A DNA stretch of 5,388 nt. It comes from Verrucomicrobiota bacterium. Lineage in GTDB: Bacteria > Verrucomicrobiota > Verrucomicrobiia > Limisphaerales > J093. Shown piece by piece: positions 1-5,388 of this stretch. The stretch is taken from contig RFJD01000064.1 of assembly GCA_003695015.1 (NCBI GenBank), positions 1-5,388 of the forward strand, read 5' to 3'. The notes beneath the pieces were generated by a model. The model worked only from the letters and a program-made list of their open reading frames with translations, was not told the DNA's origin and made no database searches. Positions within the stretch are counted from its first letter, which is position 1, and every line of letters starts with the position of its first letter. The translations under genes and the position numbers were made by a program.

Positions 1-41
1 AGGCAGGATGCCTGCTCCACAATCCGGAGATGGGCGGCCTC

Positions 42-71
42 TTCAACCCATCACTCTTCAACCTTTCAACC
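42..71. repeat. Three copies of TTCAACC
   Basis: TTCAACC occurs at 42-48, 57-63 and 65-71, within a short pyrimidine/A-rich stretch (GGTTGAA on the other strand). It looks like a degenerate short tandem repeat. No function is evident. Confidence 0.5.
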
Positions 72-88
72 CACCACGCCAACACCCC

Positions 89-128
89 CCACCTCCTGAG
101 GTCGGTGGCCACCTCCTCACGTCGGTGG
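89..128. repeat. Tandem pair of palindromic 20-bp units
   Basis: Two adjacent 20-base units (89-108 and 109-128) are identical at 18 of 20 positions, differing only as TGAG versus TCAC in the centre. Each begins CCACC and ends GGTGG, so each is an imperfect hairpin, and their junction (104-113) is the perfect palindrome GGTGGCCACC. The first unit also contains ACCTC-CT-GAGGT. They sit in the gap downstream of the acyltransferase gene. No T-run follows, so a standard terminator is unlikely; a REP-like dispersed element is possible. Confidence 0.6.
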
Positions 129-246
129 GCTACAGCGCCGCCGCAAAACAGCGACCGAGCGCCTGGCCTGGCATGAGGTGAAGTCGGCGGTGATCCATCG
201 GCTCGAGCACCGGGTGAGCACGGGCAAGGCCCCGGTCGCCGGCGGC
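100..246 (+). pseudogene. Possible protein remnant (transposase-like fragment)
   Basis: In one rightward frame this stretch reads LQRRRKTATERLAWHEVKSA followed by VIHRLEHRVSTGKAPV (codons about 130-237). The mix of Trp, His, Glu, Lys, Val and Ile looks more like true protein than the Arg/Pro/Gly strings produced elsewhere by antisense frames. WHEVKSAVIHRLE is reminiscent of UPF0236/ISKra4-type transposases, from memory only. There is a stop at 97-99 and no start codon with context; further right the frame runs antisense through the acyltransferase gene. If real it is a short broken fragment. Treat as tentative. Confidence 0.2.
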
Positions 247-954
247 TCAGTCGTGGGTGATGGCCCGCAAACGCTGCTCGATTTCCTGCCGGAACCGCTC
301 CCGCTCGGCGTCGTCCAGCTCCGGCGGGACGAAGACCGGTTCGCCGATGAACACCCGCACCCGCCCGAAAGGCGCCGGAATCTGGAACCGGTCCCAGCTC
401 CGCGTCTGAAGCTTCCAATCCAGTTGATAACTGACCGGCACCACGGCGAAGCCGGTGGCCGCCGCCAACCCCACCACCCCGGGCTGAAGGCGGTAACGCG
501 GCCCGCGCGGTCCGTCCGGCGTCACGGCCAGATCGAATCCCTGCTCCGCCATGCTGGTCATCTCCAGCAACGCTTGGGCGCCCCGCCGGCTGCTCGAGCC
601 CCGCACCGGCCGCACCCCGAACAACTCCAGCACGCGCGCCAGCATGCCGCCGTCCCGGCTGGCGCTGACCAACGCCGCCAGCCGCCGTCCCGGCGCCACC
701 TGCCTCATGTACCGCCGGTAAACCATCAGCGAAAGCGCCAGCCGGTTGTGCCAGATCACGAAAATCGCCGGGTGGTTCGCCAGGTAACGGCGCGCCTGCT
801 CGGCGTCCTGCAACTGGTAGCGCAGCGTCCAATCCACCACCCGCACCGCCGAGTAGATCAGCCGGGCCAACAGCCGACCCCGCCAGGTCGCCCGGTGCGG
901 CACGACCACCCCCGGGCCCGTCCGGGAACGTTTCTGGGAAGCGGCGCCGTTCAT
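247..954 (-). CDS. DUF374 / lysophospholipid acyltransferase-like protein
   Basis: A 235-residue protein of the DUF374 (PF04028) branch of the LPLAT acyltransferases, which are thought to move acyl chains onto lipid or lipid A-like acceptors at the inner face of the inner membrane. Visible signatures are WHNR at residues 68-71 (the family's variant of the catalytic His motif), the VSASRDG block at 96-102, RGSSSRRG at 118-125 and TPDGPRGPRY at 145-154, followed by a hydrophobic GLAAATGFAVVPVS stretch. A weakly hydrophobic N-terminal segment (about 28-42) could associate with membrane. The frame stays open further upstream to 1143, but that part is Gly/Arg-rich and lies antisense-like inside ruvA. 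The ATG at 954 gives the usual family length and overlaps the ruvA stop as ATGA, so translation is probably coupled to ruvA. The family is confident; the substrate cannot be told from the sequence. Confidence 0.9.
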   Translation of the reverse strand: MNGAASQKRSRTGPGVVVPHRATWRGRLLARLIYSAVRVVDWTLRYQLQDAEQARRYLANHPAIFVIWHNRLALSLMVYRRYMRQVAPGRRLAALVSASRDGGMLARVLELFGVRPVRGSSSRRGAQALLEMTSMAEQGFDLAVTPDGPRGPRYRLQPGVVGLAAATGFAVVPVSYQLDWKLQTRSWDRFQIPAPFGRVRVFIGEPVFVPPELDDAERERFRQEIEQRLRAITHD

Positions 955-1556
955 CCCCGTTTCTTCAACGCGGCCCGCACCAGGTCCTCCACCAGGGCGT
1001 CCGGTCCCAGCACCACCGCCGCCGCCTTCACCGACTCGTGCGCCTCGGCCTGTTTGAAGCCGAGCGCCATCAACGCCAGCACCGCGTCGTTCACCTTTTG
1101 ATCCTGCTCGCTCAAACCGCGCTTCTCGCTGCTGGCCTCCCACGCCCCGGCGGCGCCGATCTTGTCCCGCAGTTCCACCACGATCCGCTCCGCCGTCTTG
1201 CGCCCCACCCCGCTGATCCGCGACAGCGCCTTCACGTCCCCCTCGGCCACCGCGCCCCGAAACGCCTTGGGGCTCATCCCGCTGAGGATGTTCAGCGCCA
1301 TCTTCGGCCCCACGCCGGTCACCGTCCCGATCAACAGCCGGAACAACTCCCGCTCCGCCTCGCTGGCAAACCCGTACAACACATGGGCGTCCTCCCGCAC
1401 GGCCAGATGCGTGAAAAGCTGGACCTCCTCGCCCGGCGGCGGCAGCCGGTCATACGAGGACAACGGAATCAACACCTCGTAGCCGACGCCGTGGACGTCG
1501 ATCGTCACCTGCGTCGGCAGTGCGCTCACCAACCGGCCTCGCAAAAACGTGATCAT
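951..1556 (-). CDS. ruvA: Holliday junction branch migration protein RuvA
   Basis: RuvA, 201 residues, normal family length. It binds the four-way Holliday junction as a tetramer and loads the RuvB motor for branch migration in recombinational repair. Residues 1-64 are the OB-fold domain, opening MITFLRGRL and ending with the REDAHVLYGF segment; E55 and D56 match the acidic pin residues that hold the junction centre open. Two helix-hairpin-helix motifs follow, VTGVGPKMALNIL (79-91) and ISGVGRKTAERIV (114-126). After a variable linker (about 136-152) comes the C-terminal domain (about 153-201, with ALMALGFKQAEA) that contacts RuvB. The ATG at 1556 has an AGGAG site nine bases upstream. The gene starts 30 bases after the ruvC stop, and its own stop overlaps the acyltransferase start. 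ruvB is not next to it. Confidence 0.97.
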   Translation of the reverse strand: MITFLRGRLVSALPTQVTIDVHGVGYEVLIPLSSYDRLPPPGEEVQLFTHLAVREDAHVLYGFASEAERELFRLLIGTVTGVGPKMALNILSGMSPKAFRGAVAEGDVKALSRISGVGRKTAERIVVELRDKIGAAGAWEASSEKRGLSEQDQKVNDAVLALMALGFKQAEAHESVKAAAVVLGPDALVEDLVRAALKKRG

Positions 1557-1565
1557 GTGCTTGCT

Positions 1566-1570
1566 CTCCT
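1566..1570 (-). promoter_or_regulatory. Shine-Dalgarno site of ruvA
   Basis: AGGAG on the minus strand, nine bases before the ruvA ATG at 1556, in the short gap after ruvC. It is the only near-consensus ribosome binding site seen before a gene in this window; it fixes the ruvA start and implies that ruvA is re-initiated independently of ruvC translation. Confidence 0.75.
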
Positions 1571-1586
1571 TGCGGCCGCTGCCGCC

Positions 1587-2201
1587 TCACAACCGCTGCG
1601 GTCCCGACCGGGCCAACCGTTTTTGTTCCTGGGCAAAGGCCAGCGCCAGCGCCAGCGCATCCGCGGCATCCGGCGGCGGTGCTTCCGCCAGGCCCAGCAT
1701 CCGCTGCACCATGCGCGCCACCGCCTCCTTGCCGGCACCGCCGTAGCCCACGATCGCCTGCTTCACCTTCCGCGGCGCCAGTTCGTAAACCGCCAACCCC
1801 GCGGCGGCCACCATCGCCAGGCACGCCCCGCGCGCCTCGCCCATGATCAACGCCGTCCGCACGTTGCGCGCGTGAAACAGCCCCTCGACCGCGCACGCCT
1901 CCGGGCCGAACCGCCCCAGCACGTCCCGGGTGCCCTCGGCGATCCGCAACAGGCACTGGGTCCGGCTCCAACCGGCCGGGCACCGCAACACCTCGAAATG
2001 CCGGCAGACCGGCCCCTCCGGGGTCAGCTCGACGACGCCCAAACCCGTGCCCCGCAACGAGGGATCCACCCCCAGGATGACCCGGGCCGGTTCTTCTGCG
2101 ACCCCGGGCCCGCCGGGGACCGGATCCGGCCGGCGGCCGGCCGGTTTGCGGCCGGCCAGCCGTTGTTGCATGGCTTCGAGTTGGCGCGGCGAAATGCCCA
2201 C
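1587..2201 (-). CDS. ruvC: Crossover junction endodeoxyribonuclease RuvC
   Basis: RuvC, the dimeric metal-dependent nuclease that resolves Holliday junctions bound by RuvAB. From the GTG start at 2201 it is 204 residues. The RNase H-like fold starts near residue 40 (ARVILGVDPSLRGTG). The four catalytic acidic residues are D46 in GVDPS, E106 in VEGLFHARN, and D178 and D181 in PDAADALALAL, with spacing like E. coli D7/E66/D138/D141; F109 matches the junction-probing Phe. The first 40 residues (VGISPRQLEAMQQRLAG, then a Pro/Arg/Gly linker) are an extension absent from E. coli RuvC. The start is uncertain: TTG at 2288 would add 29 low-complexity Arg/Pro/Gly residues, and ATG at 2171 would give 194. 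None has a good Shine-Dalgarno site. I chose GTG because the helix-like VGISPRQLEAMQQRL segment looks like real protein. It is followed by ruvA after 30 bases. Confidence 0.93.
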   Translation of the reverse strand: MGISPRQLEAMQQRLAGRKPAGRRPDPVPGGPGVAEEPARVILGVDPSLRGTGLGVVELTPEGPVCRHFEVLRCPAGWSRTQCLLRIAEGTRDVLGRFGPEACAVEGLFHARNVRTALIMGEARGACLAMVAAAGLAVYELAPRKVKQAIVGYGGAGKEAVARMVQRMLGLAEAPPPDAADALALALAFAQEQKRLARSGPQRL

Positions 2202-2294
2202 ACGCCGAGGCTGCCAGACCGACCGGTTTCCCGCCAGCCCCGGCTCGGGCCGGACGGGCCGCGCCGCCGCGCGGCCGCCAGGGCGCAAGGGGCT

Positions 2295-2945
2295 TCAGCG
2301 CAGCTTGTAAATGATCGCCATCCCGTCGTGCTTCTCCTCGGAGGCGCGGATGGTGACCATTTCGTAGTCGGGGCTGTTGCCGACGTAGTCGAGGAAGTCC
2401 CGCATGTCGTCGGCGAACCGGATGACGTTGTCCGCCACGATGACCGCGCCGGTGCGGAGCTTGGGCTCGATGGCCTTGAAGTACTTCAGGTAATCCCGCT
2501 TGAGGGCGTCGATGAACACGAAATCGTAAATGCCCTCCAGTTTGGGCAACACTTCGAGCGCGTCGCCCTCGATCACCTTGACGGTGCGGTCCAGGCCCAT
2601 CAGGTGGACGTTCCGCCGGGCGGCCCGGACCATCTTGGGATCGATGTCGATGGTTTCGAGCGTCCCGCCGTTGGCTTCGAAGGCCACGCCCATGTTGATG
2701 GCCCCGTAACCGGTGGCGCTGCCCACCTCGACCCCGCGTTTGGCGCCGCTGGCCCGGACCAGGATGCGGAGCATCATCGCGTCGCCGGGCGTGGTGTTGA
2801 GCCCGATGCGCTTGAACTCCCGGATGAACTTCTCCCGGGCCTCGGGGGTCCGGGCGATGGTTTCCTCCGCTGCCTGCGCGGGCGCCGCCGTGGCCACGGC
2901 CACCAGCGCCAACAAACCAACCAACCACGTGTGTCGTCGTTTCAT
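2295..2945 (-). CDS. Secreted class I SAM-dependent O-methyltransferase-like protein
   Basis: 216 residues. The body matches the cation-dependent O-methyltransferase family (COG4122/PF01596 type). SAM motif I is GVEVGSATGYG (71-81); an acidic residue after the second strand lies in ETIDIDPKMV (98-106, D102); then come EGDALEVLPKL (126-136), DFVFIDALKRDY (141-152) and GAVIVADNV (166-174). D146, D172 and N173 occupy the family's metal-binding positions, so the active site looks intact. The N-terminus is a textbook Sec signal peptide: MKRRH, a hydrophobic run TWLVGLLALVAVATA (6-20), and APAQA before AEE, with cleavage predicted after residue 25. The ATG at 2945 is preferred to the start at 3017, whose extra 24 residues are Arg/Gly/Ser-rich and would bury the signal peptide; a partial GAGAG site lies about ten bases upstream. 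Substrate unknown. It is co-directional with ruvC downstream. Confidence 0.88.
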   Translation of the reverse strand: MKRRHTWLVGLLALVAVATAAPAQAAEETIARTPEAREKFIREFKRIGLNTTPGDAMMLRILVRASGAKRGVEVGSATGYGAINMGVAFEANGGTLETIDIDPKMVRAARRNVHLMGLDRTVKVIEGDALEVLPKLEGIYDFVFIDALKRDYLKYFKAIEPKLRTGAVIVADNVIRFADDMRDFLDYVGNSPDYEMVTIRASEEKHDGMAIIYKLR

Positions 2946-2992
2946 GGATTCGATTCTCTCTCGGTCGCGATCCAGCCCGGCCCACCGCGAGG

Positions 2993-3012
2993 GGCCGCTG
3001 CCTTCAGCGGCC
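2993..3012. repeat. Perfect 8-bp stem hairpin between the toxin and methyltransferase genes
   Basis: GGCCGCTG, a CCTT loop, then CAGCGGCC: a perfect inverted repeat with 8-bp arms and a 4-base loop. It lies about 50 bases before the methyltransferase ATG and about 118 bases after the toxin stop. No T-run follows on either strand, so it is not a standard intrinsic terminator. It may fold in the methyltransferase 5' leader or attenuate read-through from vapBC. The rest of this 184-base gap shows no gene or clear promoter. Confidence 0.5.
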
Positions 3013-3129
3013 GGCAAACGCCTCGGAGGCGGCGGGCTGACCTTGCGGATGCTGCCGTCCCGACCCGGCCCCGGCCAGCCGAAAACGCTCCCGGCCCGGC
3101 CCCGGCATCCGGCCGTCCGGTGGCGTGGT

Positions 3130-3540
3130 TCAGCCCGGGGCGGCCGCCAGGTCCCATTGCGTCAGCAGTTCCCCGGGGATGCCTCGAAAATGCCGGTCGC
3201 GATGGACCAACACCAGGTTGTGGACGCGGGCGGTGCCGGCGATCAGGGAATCGACCATGGGCAAACGCGAAGGGCAGGAGCGGCGCAGCAGGAGCGATTC
3301 GTCCACCACGGCCTCATCAACCGGCAGCACCGCCTCGATCATGGGTTCGAACAGCGACCACTCCCGCTCAAAGGCCTCCTCGCAGCCCAAGCTTTTCAGC
3401 CGGGACCACAGCTCCGCCTTGGACAGCACGCTGACGGCCAAAGAACAGTCGGGACGTTGACACAATCCCGCCACCATGGCGGCGCCGGGCTCATCCAACA
3501 CCAGCGCCAGAAGGGCCGAACTGTCGAGCAAGTGGGTCAC
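3130..3540 (-). CDS. vapC: PIN-domain ribonuclease toxin, VapC-like
   Basis: A 136-residue PIN-domain protein, the usual VapC size. PIN toxins are Mg-dependent endoribonucleases, many of which cut tRNA or rRNA loops. The acidic active-site residues are all present: D6 in LLDSSALLAL, E43 in VLSKAEL, D97 in LPMVDSLIAGTA and D115 in VHRDRHF, which closes the fold, so the toxin should be catalytically competent. It starts at a GTG (3540) that overlaps the antitoxin stop as GTGA, so its translation is coupled to the antitoxin, as expected for a type II module. The 3' side leads into a 184-base gap before the methyltransferase gene. The PIN family is secure; VapC as the subfamily and the RNA target are inference. 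Confidence 0.93.
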   Translation of the reverse strand: MTHLLDSSALLALVLDEPGAAMVAGLCQRPDCSLAVSVLSKAELWSRLKSLGCEEAFEREWSLFEPMIEAVLPVDEAVVDESLLLRRSCPSRLPMVDSLIAGTARVHNLVLVHRDRHFRGIPGELLTQWDLAAAPG

Positions 3541-3815
3541 GACTCGCCGAGAAGATCTTTCATCCGTTCCTCATCTTCCCGGACACGTTCCTCATCGAGT
3601 TCGGCAATCACGTCCCGACCGGGCGCCAAATGTTTCCACCGGCCCATCAACTCCCGGGCCAGCTCGGCGCGCGAGGGCACGACCCGCACCCGGATCTCGT
3701 CGGATCCATCCTCCGGCACCTGCCAGTCCAGACGCGATCCCGGCTTGATGCCCAGCTTGCGGGCGATCGCCGCCGGGATGGTCACCGTGTTTTTCGAGGT
3801 CACCTTGGTGATCAT
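3537..3815 (-). CDS. vapB: AbrB/MazE-type antitoxin, VapB-like
   Basis: A 92-residue antitoxin. Residues 1-48 form a SpoVT/AbrB swapped-hairpin DNA-binding domain, seen in MITKVTSKNTVTIPAAIARKLGIKPGSRLDW, the family's usual opening. Residues 49-92 are a charged, probably disordered-to-helical tail (AELDEERVREDEERMKDLL) of the kind that wraps the PIN toxin and blocks its active site. The start at 3815 is chosen because the AbrB domain begins exactly there; the frame stays open to 4031 but the upstream part is Arg/Pro-rich and unlike any antitoxin. The gene overlaps the toxin by 4 bases. A candidate promoter with TCACG/GTGA repeats lies immediately upstream, consistent with the usual autorepression by antitoxin and complex. 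A weak AGGT is the only possible ribosome site. Confidence 0.92.
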   Translation of the reverse strand: MITKVTSKNTVTIPAAIARKLGIKPGSRLDWQVPEDGSDEIRVRVVPSRAELARELMGRWKHLAPGRDVIAELDEERVREDEERMKDLLGES

Positions 3816-3822
3816 GGAGCCG

Positions 3823-3851
3823 AACCTATCGCAGCTCACCCGTGATGGCAA
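3823..3851 (-). promoter_or_regulatory. Candidate vapBC promoter, near-leaderless
   Basis: On the minus strand, TTGCCA (3851-3846, five of six against TTGACA) is followed after exactly 17 bases by TAGGTT (3828-3823, matching T, A and the final T of TATAAT). A transcript from it would begin around 3816, at or next to the antitoxin ATG at 3815, so the mRNA would be almost leaderless. Prediction by eye only. Confidence 0.4.
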
Positions 3852-3856
3852 CGTGA
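3836..3856. promoter_or_regulatory. Candidate antitoxin operator overlapping the vapBC promoter
   Basis: Plus-strand TCACCCGTGA (3836-3845) is an inverted repeat with 4-bp arms, and CGTGA occurs twice (3841-3845 and 3852-3856) with 11-bp spacing, one helical turn. The cluster covers the spacer and -35 element of the candidate vapBC promoter, where a VapBC complex would be expected to repress. The motif is short, so chance is possible. Confidence 0.3.
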
Positions 3857-3919
3857 CCGGGCCGGCGCCCCTCCTCCGCGCCATCGCCGCCTTCGGCCGG
3901 GGAGTTTCGGCTTTGATTC

Positions 3920-3948
3920 GACCGCCGGGGTCCGCAGCATAGGCGGTC
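3920..3948. repeat. Inverted repeat in the vapB-aspS divergent region
   Basis: GACCGCC (3920-3926) and GGCGGTC (3942-3948) form perfect 7-bp arms around a 15-base spacer, roughly midway between the two divergent start codons. It could be a protein-binding site or chance in GC-rich DNA. A TTGATT at 3913 and a weak CATAGG at 3938 are nearby, but their 19-base spacing and poor match do not support a confident aspS promoter. Confidence 0.25.
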
Positions 3949-4033
3949 CGTGTTGATTTCGGGAAGCGGCCCGGGTCTCGCAGCCTCCCCGGCCAGCGCC
4001 GACGAGCCGGAACTTCCCGCAACGCCATCAACG

Positions 4034-5388
<1,355 letters not shown>

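Noticed and set aside
89..128. Palindromic repeats as a CRISPR array
   Set aside because: The units are directly adjacent with no spacers, and there are only two.
178..1101. 307-codon plus-strand open frame over the acyltransferase gene
   Set aside because: Most of it is antisense to a recognised DUF374 gene and reads as Pro/Arg/His-rich sequence. Only the first part, before 247, was kept as a tentative remnant.
955..1143. N-terminal extension of the acyltransferase up to 1143
   Set aside because: The extra 63 residues are Gly/Arg-rich, overlap ruvA and exceed the usual family length; the ATGA overlap at 954 is a better start.
2202..2288. RuvC start at TTG 2288
   Set aside because: The added 29 residues are Arg/Pro/Gly-rich, resemble translated spacer, and the TTG has no ribosome site; not fully excluded.
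1450..2985. 511-codon minus-strand open frame
   Set aside because: It is an alternative frame of ruvC and the methyltransferase gene, which have clear family motifs in their own frames; the product is low-complexity Gly/Arg/Ala.
1038..3434. 798-codon open frame on the plus strand
   Set aside because: It lies antisense to ruvA, ruvC, the methyltransferase and part of vapC, and its product is an Arg/Pro/His-rich string with no domain. It is open only because GC-rich DNA has few stops.
2713..3942. 409-codon plus-strand open frame across the methyltransferase and vapBC
   Set aside because: It covers three recognised genes in antisense and has no recognisable domain.
3913..3943. TTGATT and CATAGG as an aspS promoter
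   Set aside because: The spacing is 19 bases and the -10 matches only three positions; too weak to list.

Overview
The window is GC-rich bacterial DNA, roughly two thirds G+C by eye, and densely coded. It holds six genes on the minus strand (about 3815 down to 247) and one on the plus strand (4034 to the right edge, cut by the window end). I recognise a DUF374-type acyltransferase, ruvA, ruvC, a secreted O-methyltransferase-like protein, a PIN-domain toxin with its AbrB-type antitoxin (vapBC-like), and aspS. The base composition, the general look of the AspRS and RuvC proteins and the mostly weak Shine-Dalgarno sites would fit Verrucomicrobiota (Pedosphaerales/Limisphaerales-like). This is inference from sequence style; there is no rRNA or other firm marker in the window.

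Layout from left to right. Bases 1-246 hold no convincing intact gene. They contain a short palindrome at the edge, three TTCAACC copies, a tandem pair of palindromic 20-bp units (89-128), and a possible remnant of a protein reading rightward (100-246). Bases 247-2201 are a minus-strand recombination-repair cluster, ruvC > ruvA > acyltransferase. RuvA and the acyltransferase overlap by an ATGA junction, and ruvA has the only strong Shine-Dalgarno site in the window. ruvB does not follow ruvA. Bases 2295-2945 encode a methyltransferase with a clear signal peptide, which is odd for a SAM-dependent enzyme. Bases 3130-3815 encode the toxin-antitoxin pair, coupled by a GTGA overlap. A candidate promoter lies so close to the antitoxin ATG that its transcript would be nearly leaderless, and a cluster of TCACG/GTGA repeats around it is a plausible autoregulatory operator. 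Bases 3816-4033 are the divergent intergenic region before aspS.

Functionally, RuvA and RuvC act together on Holliday junctions (with RuvB, presumably encoded elsewhere). AspRS charges tRNA-Asp, and at two positions linked to tRNA-Asn discrimination it carries a mixed pair of residues. The acyltransferase is probably a lipid or lipid A acylation enzyme riding in the ruv operon. I found no unambiguous new system. The observations most worth checking are the exported methyltransferase, the AspRS specificity positions, the vapBC control region and the intergenic repeats at the left edge.
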